Source: Janthinobacterium rivuli
GTDB taxonomy: Bacteria; Pseudomonadota; Gammaproteobacteria; Burkholderiales; Burkholderiaceae_D
Length of the DNA stretch: 64,000 bases
Direction of reading: 5' to 3'
Assembly (NCBI RefSeq): GCF_029690045.1
Contig: NZ_CP121464.1
Span: 6,200,001 to 6,264,000, forward strand
Part shown: positions 10,260-17,476 of the stretch, in pieces
Layout: every line of letters starts with the position of its first letter
How positions within the stretch are numbered: position 1 is the stretch's first letter
Translations under genes and position numbers: made by a program
Notes under the pieces: generated by a model
Told to the model about the DNA's origin: nothing
Database searches by the model: none
The model's input: only the letters and a program-made list of their open reading frames with translations

Positions 10260-10784
10260 ATGCAACGCTACACCACCACCGCCATCATCCTGCACTGGCT
10301 GACCGCCCTGCTGATCATCAGCGCCTTCGTCATGGGCCTGGTCATGGTCGATATTCCCGGCCTGACGCCCACCAAGCTCAAATATTTCTCGTGGCACAAA
10401 TGGCTGGGCGTGACCGTGCTGGCCATCGCCGCCATCCGGCTGCTGTGGCGCAAGGCCAATGTGCCGCCGCCGCACCCGGCCAGCATGGTTGCCTGGCAAA
10501 AGAAGGCGGCCGACGCCATGCACGTGCTGCTGTACATCCTGATCTTCGCCGTGCCCGTCTCCGGCTACCTGTACACCCTGGCCGCCGGCGTGCCCGTGGT
10601 CTACCTGGGCCTGTTCCAGTTGCCCGTCATCATGGCGCCGAACCCGGAACTTAAGCCGCTCTTAAAAGAAATTCATTATGTTCTGAACATGACGATGGCC
10701 GCCGCCGTGGCCGCCCATGTGCTGGCGGCGCTGAAGCACCAGTTCATCGACCGTGACGGCGTCCTCAAGCGCATGCTGCCGTAA
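10260..10784 (+). CDS. Cytochrome b561 (YceJ/CybB family)
   Basis: A 174-residue inner-membrane dihaem b-type cytochrome thought to pass electrons from quinol. Four membrane helices are visible (about 9-29, 46-64, 86-108, 140-158), with His residues suited to haem ligation in ILHW, SWHKW, AMHV and AAHV. Length is usual for the family. It starts a three-gene unit with two YceI-family genes; E. coli yceJ and yceI are paired the same way. Shine-Dalgarno is poor and I cannot place a promoter with confidence. Electron acceptor unknown. Confidence 0.9.
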   Translation: MQRYTTTAIILHWLTALLIISAFVMGLVMVDIPGLTPTKLKYFSWHKWLGVTVLAIAAIRLLWRKANVPPPHPASMVAWQKKAADAMHVLLYILIFAVPVSGYLYTLAAGVPVVYLGLFQLPVIMAPNPELKPLLKEIHYVLNMTMAAAVAAHVLAALKHQFIDRDGVLKRMLP

Positions 10785-10830
10785 CACCGACTTCCCCTTG
10801 CTCACTGAAAAACTACAGGAAAAAAACAAG

Positions 10831-11385
10831 ATGAAAACCACCCAACGCCTCGTCCTCGCTTCCCTGCTGGGCCTGTCCGTGGCCGCCACCGCCGCCACCT
10901 TGCTGAAAGTCGATCCCGCCAAGACCAGCGTGTCGGCCGTGTTCAAGCAAATGAACGTGCCGGTGGAAGCGAAGTTCAAGAAATTCAATATCGCCATCGA
11001 TTACAACCCGGCCACGCCGGACGCCTCGAAGGCGTCGGTGGAAATCGAGACGGCCAGCATCGATATCGGCGATCCGGAATACAACAAGGAAGTGGCCAAG
11101 AAAGAATGGTTTAACTCTGCACAGTTCCCGAAAGCCACCTTCGTCTCGAGCAGCATCAAAGCCGCCGGCGCGGGCAAGCTGACGGTTACCGGCAAGCTGA
11201 GCATCAAAGGCAAGACCACCGACGTGACCTTCCCCCTGGCGGTGAAAGCCGATGGCGGCAAATATGCCTTCGACGGCGCCCTGCCGATCAAGCGCCTGAC
11301 CTATAACATCGGCGAAGGCGAGTGGAAAGACACGAGCATGGTCGCAGACGAGGTCACAATTAAATTCCACGTCGCAGCGCAATAA
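10831..11385 (+). CDS. YceI-family periplasmic protein (first paralogue)
   Basis: A 184-residue exported lipocalin-like protein; family members bind polyisoprenoids such as ubiquinone precursors. A signal peptide (MKTTQRLVLASLLGLSVAATA) is followed by the YceI beta-barrel with the core motifs KASVEIETASIDIGD, FPKATFVS and GKLSIKGKTTDVTFPL. The ATG has the purine-rich AGGAAAAAAACAAG upstream; an earlier in-frame ATG at 10753 overlaps the b561 gene and is rejected because it hides the signal peptide. Only distantly similar to the next gene, so the pair is an old duplication or two recruited members. Confidence 0.88.
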   Translation: MKTTQRLVLASLLGLSVAATAATLLKVDPAKTSVSAVFKQMNVPVEAKFKKFNIAIDYNPATPDASKASVEIETASIDIGDPEYNKEVAKKEWFNSAQFPKATFVSSSIKAAGAGKLTVTGKLSIKGKTTDVTFPLAVKADGGKYAFDGALPIKRLTYNIGEGEWKDTSMVADEVTIKFHVAAQ

Positions 11386-11418
11386 CAACCCCACCACCTG
11401 TTCAACTATAGGATCTGC

Positions 11419-11994
11419 ATGAAATTTTCGCACTTGATGATCGCCGTGCTGGCAACCGCCGGCGCGGGTTCGGCCATGGCCGCTACCGACACCTACAACC
11501 TCGACCCAACGCACACTTTCCCCAGCTTTGAAGCCGATCACATGGGCATGTCCGTGTGGCGCGGCAAGTTCAACAAGACCAAGGGTACGGTCACCCTGGA
11601 CCGCGCCGCCAAGACGGGCAGCCTGGACCTCGTCATCGATGCCGATTCGATCGACTTCGGCCTGGACGCCATGAATACGCACGCGAAAAAAGCGGACATG
11701 TTCAACGTCGAGAAATTCCCGCAGATCACCTACAAGAGCAAGTCGCTGAAGTTCAACGGCGATCAACTGGTGGAAGTCGACGGCGAACTGACCCTGCTGG
11801 GCGTGACCAAACCCGTCAAGCTGAACGTGAGCAAGTTCAAGTGCATCATGCACCCGCGCTACAAGCGTGAAGTGTGCGGCGCCGACGCCACAGCGGAATT
11901 CAAGCGCAGCGACTTTGGCCTGAACTACGGCATGCCGGCGTTCTCGCCGGAAGTCAAGCTGGCCATCCAGGTGGAAGCCATCAAGGCCGACTAA
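11419..11994 (+). CDS. yceI: YceI family periplasmic protein (second paralogue)
   Basis: A 191-residue exported protein of the same length as E. coli YceI. The signal peptide ends near SAMAAT; the mature part starts DTYNLDPTHTFPSFEADHMG as in canonical YceI and continues with FNVEKFPQITYKS and GELTLLGVTKPV. Two Cys residues (KCIM, EVCG) near residues 140-155 could form a disulphide in the periplasm. It follows the first paralogue by 33 bases with its own AGGA Shine-Dalgarno and is followed by a terminator, closing the b561-YceI-YceI unit. Probable role: quinone or isoprenoid binding linked to the cytochrome; that link is inference. Confidence 0.92.
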   Translation: MKFSHLMIAVLATAGAGSAMAATDTYNLDPTHTFPSFEADHMGMSVWRGKFNKTKGTVTLDRAAKTGSLDLVIDADSIDFGLDAMNTHAKKADMFNVEKFPQITYKSKSLKFNGDQLVEVDGELTLLGVTKPVKLNVSKFKCIMHPRYKREVCGADATAEFKRSDFGLNYGMPAFSPEVKLAIQVEAIKAD

Positions 11995-12014
11995 ACACGA
12001 CCTTGCCGCATGAC

Positions 12015-12050
12015 AAGCCCGCCTCGCTGCCCGCAGCCAGGCGGGCTTTT
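12015..12050 (+). terminator. Terminator after the YceI genes
   Basis: A 10-bp perfect stem (12015-12024 with 12039-12048), loop of 14 bases, ending in TTTT. Confidence 0.8.
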
Positions 12051-12167
12051 GCATGCGCCGTGCGAATCCGCTGGACTTTTCTATCGTGCGGCATCAGTAT
12101 CAATTTGCCATGACGTGCAGGCCGCACCGCTCTGGCACAACCACTCATCCATCGCGCGGAGGATTAC

Positions 12168-12437
12168 ATGAATTTCATTATCTGGATCGTTATTGGCGGT
12201 GTCATCGGCTGGCTGGCCAGCATGGTCATGAAAACCAATGCACAACAGGGCATCTTTCTCAATATCGTCGTCGGCATCGTCGGCGCCTTCCTGGGCGGCT
12301 GGCTGCTGGCCCCCCTGTTCGGCACGGGCACCATCAATAGCGACAATTTCAGCCTGGCTTCGCTGCTCGTTTCGTTCCTGGGCGCCGTGATCCTGCTGGG
12401 CATCGTGAATCTTTTGCGCCGCGGCAAAATACGCTGA
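12168..12437 (+). CDS. GlsB/YeaQ/YmgE-family small membrane protein
   Basis: An 89-residue, very hydrophobic inner-membrane protein of the family often labelled 'transglycosylase-associated' or stress-response. Three membrane helices with glycine-rich faces are seen (WIVIGGVIGWLASMV, IVVGIVGAFLGGWLLAP, LLVSFLGAVILLGIVNLL) and the chain ends in a basic RRGKIR tail. A strong Shine-Dalgarno (GGAGGA) precedes the ATG. It stands alone between two terminators. Biochemical function is unknown for the family; induction by general stress is typical of relatives. Confidence 0.88.
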   Translation: MNFIIWIVIGGVIGWLASMVMKTNAQQGIFLNIVVGIVGAFLGGWLLAPLFGTGTINSDNFSLASLLVSFLGAVILLGIVNLLRRGKIR

Positions 12438-12464
12438 GCAGACAAATCGCAGCACATCAGCAAG

Positions 12465-12496
12465 TGGCCGGGCCGCGCAAGCGCCCGGCCATTTTT
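12465..12496 (+). terminator. Terminator after the GlsB-family gene
   Basis: A 9-bp GC-rich stem (12465-12473 with 12483-12491) followed by TTTTT. Confidence 0.85.
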
Positions 12497-12743
12497 ATTG
12501 CTGGCAAGACAATTGTATGGACAATACCACAGCCGCGGCACAAGAAAATGCCCGTTCGCAGCCCGCTCCTGCCCCTGCAATGCCGAAAATAGTGCAATTT
12601 CCACAAGCCACTACAAACATGCTGTCGGGAAAATGTGATTGACTAGTGCGAGTTCGATACGGATACTCTATGTCGCCCGCTGAGAAAAAACACTGGGTAC
12701 ACGTTGGTTCCGACTTCCCTTCATGTAAAAGACTAGAACTCGA
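12497..12743 (+). other. Leader/promoter region of the S46 peptidase gene
   Basis: No gene seen. The stretch is AT-richer than its flanks and presumably carries the promoter of the peptidase gene; no clear -35/-10 pair or operator could be assigned. Together with the preceding terminator it fills the 306 bases between the two coding regions. Confidence 0.4.
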
Positions 12744-14897
12744 ATGAAAAAATCTTTAATCGCGCTCGCCATCCTGAGCAACTTCGCACACGCCGACGAA
12801 GGCATGTGGATGCCCCAACAGCTGCCACAAGTAGCCAAGGAACTGAAAGCGGCCGGACTGAAACTCGATCCGACCAATCTGACCAAACTGACCGAGTTCC
12901 CGATGGGCGCCATCGTCAGCCTGGGCGGTTGCTCGGCCTCGTTCGTCTCGCCGCAAGGCCTGGTTGCCACCAACCACCATTGCGTCTACAACAGCGTAGC
13001 GGTCAATTCGACCAAAGAGCGCGATTTGCTGGCCAACGGTTTCCTGGCCAAGACGTTCGCTGAAGAACTGCCGGCCTCCCCAGGCAGCCGCATCTTCGTC
13101 ACCTCGGCCGTGACCAATGTCAGCGACAAGATCATCACCGCCGACGTGGCCAAGCTGCAAGGCAAGGCACGCATCGACGCGATCGAGAAAAACCAGAAGA
13201 AACTGGTCGCCGAATGCGAAAAAGAAGCCGGTTTCCGCTGCACCGTGTCGGCCTACTACGGCGGCCTGGAGTTTTACCTGATCAAGCAACTGGAAATCCG
13301 CGACGTGCGCCTGGTGCACGCGCCTCCAGCGGGCGTGGGCAAGTTCGGCGGCGACACCGACAACTGGATGTGGCCGCGCCACACGGGCGACTACGGTTTC
13401 TACCGCGCCTATGTCAGCAAAGACGGCAAAGCTGCCGACTTCAGCAAGGACAACGTGCCTTACCAGCCAAAACACGTGCTGAAACTGGCCAAGGATGGCT
13501 TGAAAGAAGGCGATTTCGTGATGGTCCTGGGCTACCCTGGCCGCACCAACCGCCACCGCCTGCCATCGGAAGTGGCGTACACGTTTGACTGGAACTACCC
13601 GGCCTTCGTGAAAGCATCGGGCGAAACCCTGGCCATCATCGCGCGCGAAACCAAGGACAACAAGGATGTTGCCCTGAAATACGCGGGTCAGGTTGCTGGC
13701 GTCAACAATTACTACAAGAACCGCCAAGGCATGCTGGACTCGTACGCCGGCAGCGATTTCCTGGCACGCAAGACGGCGGAACACGAAGCCCTGAAGACCT
13801 GGGTCAACGCCACGCCAGCACGCAAGGCCGAATTTGCCGGCGACATCGAGCAAGTGGAAAAGCTGATCGCCGAGCGCGATGCCGACACCAAGCGCGATTT
13901 CTTCCTGGGCTACGCACAGCCACGCCTGCTGAACACGGCACGCAGCCTGTACCGCCTGTCGAACGAAGGCACCAAGTCCGATACGGAACGCAAATCCGGC
14001 TACCAGACGCGCGACTTGCCACGCCTGGAAGCGGGCATCACCTCGGTCGAGCGCACCTACGATGAAAAAGTCGACAAGGCGCTGGTACTGAACAGCCTGA
14101 CCAAGTACGCCGCGCAACCGGCAGCACAGCGCCGCGCCAGCTTCGACGCCGCCATCGGCATCAAGGATGGCATGTCGCCAGCCGACCTGTCCGCCGCCCT
14201 GGACAAACTGTATGCCGGCAGCAAGCTGGCCGACAAGGCCGAGCGCGCAGCATGGCTGAAACGCACGCCAGCCGAATTCCAGGCCAGCAAGGACAGCTTC
14301 ATCCAGGCAGCCGTCGCCATGTATCCTGATTCGCTGAAAAACGAAGCGGAAGACGAAGAACTGGCAGGCAAGATCCAGCAAGCCTACGCCAACTACATGA
14401 AAGCCAAAATTGCCTTCATGAAGAGCAAGGGCCAAGCCGTCTATCCTGACGCCAACAGCACCCTGCGCGTCACGTTTGGCAAAGTAGCCGGCCGCGACCA
14501 TGGCGCCGACGGCACCACCTGGTCCGCCTTCACCACCGTCAATGGCGTCGCCGCCAAAGCCACGGGCCAGGGCGAGTTCAATGCACCAGCCAATCAACTG
14601 GCCGCGATCAAAGCCAAGGACTTCGGTAAATTCGTCGATCCGAAGCTGAAAACCGTACCGGTCGACTACCTGGCCACCCTGGACATCACCGGCGGCAACT
14701 CCGGTTCGGCTGCCCTGAACGCCAAAGGCGAATTCATCGGCCTGGCCTTCGATGGCACCCTGGACTCGATCATTTCCGATTGGGACTACAACAAGGCCAA
14801 TACCCGTTCGATCCAGGTCGACCTGCGCTACATGCTGTGGAACATGAAACACATCGACCACGCAGACAACCTGCTGAAAGAAATGGGCGCTGAATAA
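12744..14897 (+). CDS. S46-family dipeptidyl-peptidase (DPP7-like)
   Basis: A 717-residue exported serine peptidase that removes dipeptides from peptide N-termini in the periplasm. A short signal peptide (MKKSLIALAILSNFAHA) is followed by the family hallmark DEGMW. A trypsin-like triad is visible: His79 in ATNHHC, Asp216 in PRHTGDYGF, and Ser653 in TGGNSGSA. The residue aligning with the P1-specificity Arg of DPP11 is Gly (FDG, about 671), which favours DPP7-type hydrophobic P1 preference over acidic specificity; this alignment was made by eye. Length fits the family (about 710-720). Single gene with a terminator 38 bases on. It may work with the two other peptidases at 15.7-21.6 kb in peptide scavenging. 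Confidence 0.9.
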   Translation: MKKSLIALAILSNFAHADEGMWMPQQLPQVAKELKAAGLKLDPTNLTKLTEFPMGAIVSLGGCSASFVSPQGLVATNHHCVYNSVAVNSTKERDLLANGFLAKTFAEELPASPGSRIFVTSAVTNVSDKIITADVAKLQGKARIDAIEKNQKKLVAECEKEAGFRCTVSAYYGGLEFYLIKQLEIRDVRLVHAPPAGVGKFGGDTDNWMWPRHTGDYGFYRAYVSKDGKAADFSKDNVPYQPKHVLKLAKDGLKEGDFVMVLGYPGRTNRHRLPSEVAYTFDWNYPAFVKASGETLAIIARETKDNKDVALKYAGQVAGVNNYYKNRQGMLDSYAGSDFLARKTAEHEALKTWVNATPARKAEFAGDIEQVEKLIAERDADTKRDFFLGYAQPRLLNTARSLYRLSNEGTKSDTERKSGYQTRDLPRLEAGITSVERTYDEKVDKALVLNSLTKYAAQPAAQRRASFDAAIGIKDGMSPADLSAALDKLYAGSKLADKAERAAWLKRTPAEFQASKDSFIQAAVAMYPDSLKNEAEDEELAGKIQQAYANYMKAKIAFMKSKGQAVYPDANSTLRVTFGKVAGRDHGADGTTWSAFTTVNGVAAKATGQGEFNAPANQLAAIKAKDFGKFVDPKLKTVPVDYLATLDITGGNSGSAALNAKGEFIGLAFDGTLDSIISDWDYNKANTRSIQVDLRYMLWNMKHIDHADNLLKEMGAE

Positions 14898-14935
14898 CAA
14901 GAAGCAATAACCCGGCAACGGGCGCTTTAAGCTGA

Positions 14936-14962
14936 GCCACTCCTGCGGGAGTGGCTTTTTTT
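14936..14962 (+). terminator. Terminator after the S46 peptidase gene
   Basis: Perfect 8-bp stem (14936-14943 with 14948-14955), tight loop, and seven T. Confidence 0.88.
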
Positions 14963-14965
14963 CGC

Positions 14966-15547
14966 CTAGCGTTTTACCTTGGTGAAGCGGTAAGGCACGG
15001 CTTGCTCCTCGCCAAACACTTGCGCCCGGCCACTTCCCAGCGGCAACATCACTCTGCGTCCGTCCTGCAGCAGCAAGGCCAGGTCGGCGCCGGGAAAGCG
15101 CTGCGCCAGCAGCGGATAGGCTTGCCGCGCGATGGTAGCGGCGGGAATCACGATGCGATAATCGGCCTCGCCAAAATCGAGCAGCAGTGCGGGAAGCTCA
15201 TCCGGCCCCGGCAGCGCCGTGATGCGCAGGCGCGCACTCCCCTTGACGAGCTCGAAGGCTGACCACAGGGGCAAGCTGTGCTGCGTGGACCCGGTCTGCA
15301 GTTGCGGCGCATGGCCCGCCACCGCCGACGTCAGCACGACGTCAGGCCGTTCTTCCGAGACTGCCCCATCGACGGCCAGCAGCCAGCCCCGGTAGCGTAT
15401 CAGCGCACCCTGCGCGCTAGCCGTGACGGAGCCGCCCTGCGCCACAGGTCCCTTTCCCGCCGGCAAGCGCAAGGGCGCCGCCTGTGCCGCCTGGCAAGCC
15501 CACCACACCAGCACCGCCATCGCCATCGCAGTCGCCATCTTGCCCAT
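14966..15547 (-). CDS. Exported protein of unknown function, possible degenerate metallo-beta-lactamase fold
   Basis: A 193-residue protein with an N-terminal signal peptide (hydrophobic MAVLVWWACQAAQA, cleavage near residue 23). I do not recognise a family with certainty. The order of segments RYRGWLLAVDG, RPDVVLTS, LPLWSAFELV, LRITALPGP, ALLLDFG, YRIVIPA and ADLALLLQDGR is like UlaG-type metallo-beta-lactamase hydrolases, but the zinc motif HxHxDH that should follow RPDVVLTS is absent (AVAGHAPQ instead). So if the fold is right it is a pseudo-enzyme. GGAGG precedes the first ATG by 4 bases. It is convergent with the S46 peptidase gene and divergent from the M14 peptidase gene. Confidence 0.6.
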   Translation of the reverse strand: MGKMATAMAMAVLVWWACQAAQAAPLRLPAGKGPVAQGGSVTASAQGALIRYRGWLLAVDGAVSEERPDVVLTSAVAGHAPQLQTGSTQHSLPLWSAFELVKGSARLRITALPGPDELPALLLDFGEADYRIVIPAATIARQAYPLLAQRFPGADLALLLQDGRRVMLPLGSGRAQVFGEEQAVPYRFTKVKR

Positions 15548-15696
15548 GCCACCTCCCTTGCGCGTGAAACGTATTCATAACACAAGTACGGCGACTAGCC
15601 CCTGCGGCGCCTCAAGGCGGCAGCGCCGGTGCTACAATTGGCGCCTAGCGGGCGTACTTACCCAGCGCGCCTTCCCCCTCCCAGACTCAGACCGCT

Positions 15697-17385
15697 ATGC
15701 CACCAGACTTGCGCACGACCTACGAACTCGGTAACCACAACCAGACCACGACCTGGCTGGAATGCATCACCTTCTACAAGGATCTCGCCGCACGCTACCC
15801 GCAAGTGCTGCATTTCGAACAGATCGGCCTGTCCGACTCGGGCGTGCCCATCCACGCTGGCGTCGTCAGCGCGGACGGCGTGTTCGACCGCGAGCAGATC
15901 AAGCGCGCGGGGCGCACCGTGTTCTTCAACAACAACGGCATCCACCCGGGCGAACCGGAAGGCATCGACGCCTGCATGGCCATCGTGCGCGACCTGTGTA
16001 CGCAGCCGGAACGCCTGGCGGCGTTGGGCAGCACCGTGCTGCTGTTCATTCCGATCTACAACGTCGATGGCAGCCTGAACCGCGCCAATACGTCGCGCGT
16101 GAACCAGGATGGCCCTGAGCAATTCGGTTTCCGCGGCAATAGCCGCCACCTGGACCTGAACCGCGACTTCATCAAGTGCGACAGCCTGAACGCGCAAGTG
16201 TTCAACCGCCTGCTGGCCAGCTGGGACCCGGACGTGATGGTCGACACGCATACGTCGAACGGCGCCGACTACCCGTACACGATGACCCTGATCCACACGC
16301 AGACGGATAAGCTGGGCAATGGCCTCGGCCCCTTCCTGCAAGACACCATGCTGCCGCACATCTTTGCGCACATGGAAAGCGCCGGCTGGCCCACCTGCCC
16401 GTACGTGAACCCCGTCAAGGACAGTCCCGACCACGGCATCGCCGAATTCCTTGAAGTGCCCCGTTTCTCGACCGGCTTTGCGGCTCTGCACCACGTTATC
16501 GGTTTCATGCCGGAAACGCACATGCTGAAACCGTTTGCCGACCGCTACGCTTCCATGCGCGCCCTGCTCGACATCACGATGGCGTTCACGGTGGAACACG
16601 GCGAGAAAATCCGCCAATTGCGCGCGCAAGCCAAGGCGGCCGGACGCACGCAAGCCGAGTGGCCGATCCACTGGGCCATGAACGAAGAGCAGCCGTCGAC
16701 CGTCCCCTTCAAGGGCTATGCGGCGCAATACACGCCGAGTATCCTGGGCGACTACCAGCGCCTGTCCTACGACCGCTCGCAGCCGTGGGAACGCGATATC
16801 GCCTACTACAACCGCTTCGATGCGGACGTCACCGTGGCCGCCCCGAAAGCCTACATCGTGCCGCAAGCGTGGCGCGAAGTCATCGAGCGCTTGCGCTGGA
16901 ACGGCGTCGAAATGAGCCGCATCACCACCGAACAGACGCTAACGGCACGCTACTACCACATCGCATCCGTCGGCACGCGCGCCACGGCCTACGAAGGCCA
17001 CATGTTCCACGACATGGTCGACGTGGAAGCGCGCACGGGCCAGTTCACCGTACAGGCCGGCGATTATGTAGTGTCCCTGGAGCAGGACAACGCCCGCTAC
17101 GCCGTGGAAACCCTGGAACCGCAGGCGCACGACAGCTTCTTCCGCTGGGGTTTCTTCAACAGCGTGCTGGAAAAGAAAGAAGCGTTTTCCGATTACGTGT
17201 TCGAAGACATGGCCTCCGAACTGCTGCGCGACGAACCGGCGCTGGCGGCCAAGTTTGCCGAGTGGAAAGCAGCCAATCCGGCCTTGCTGAGCAATCAGGA
17301 AGCCGTGCTCGACTTCATTTTTGCACACTGCCAGCGCTTTGCCGAGCCGGAATGGCGGCGCTATCCGGTGATCGCCCTGATGTAA
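15697..17385 (+). CDS. M14-family zinc carboxypeptidase
   Basis: A 562-residue metallopeptidase. The zinc site is visible as His83 and Glu86 in GIHPGEPEG and His185 in DTHTSNG; Asn155-Arg156 in DLNRDF binds the substrate carboxylate and Glu273 in FMPETHM is the catalytic Glu. The catalytic domain covers about residues 1-320; the C-terminal 240 residues are a separate domain found in this bacterial subgroup. There is no signal peptide, so it should act in the cytoplasm, unlike digestive carboxypeptidases. The FUSC gene follows in the same direction after 91 bases. The substrate is unknown. Confidence 0.87.
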   Translation: MPPDLRTTYELGNHNQTTTWLECITFYKDLAARYPQVLHFEQIGLSDSGVPIHAGVVSADGVFDREQIKRAGRTVFFNNNGIHPGEPEGIDACMAIVRDLCTQPERLAALGSTVLLFIPIYNVDGSLNRANTSRVNQDGPEQFGFRGNSRHLDLNRDFIKCDSLNAQVFNRLLASWDPDVMVDTHTSNGADYPYTMTLIHTQTDKLGNGLGPFLQDTMLPHIFAHMESAGWPTCPYVNPVKDSPDHGIAEFLEVPRFSTGFAALHHVIGFMPETHMLKPFADRYASMRALLDITMAFTVEHGEKIRQLRAQAKAAGRTQAEWPIHWAMNEEQPSTVPFKGYAAQYTPSILGDYQRLSYDRSQPWERDIAYYNRFDADVTVAAPKAYIVPQAWREVIERLRWNGVEMSRITTEQTLTARYYHIASVGTRATAYEGHMFHDMVDVEARTGQFTVQAGDYVVSLEQDNARYAVETLEPQAHDSFFRWGFFNSVLEKKEAFSDYVFEDMASELLRDEPALAAKFAEWKAANPALLSNQEAVLDFIFAHCQRFAEPEWRRYPVIALM

Positions 17386-17476
17386 CTCAGGGGCTGTAGC
17401 GAATGCAACATCCTGGCGCCGCATCGGAGACCCCGGTGCGGCGCCTCTTTCTGTGCCCTGCCCACAAGGTAATCCC

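Noticed and set aside
12756..14918. A 720-codon minus-strand frame opposite the S46 peptidase gene
   Set aside because: Shadow of the peptidase, whose triad and signal peptide are clear.
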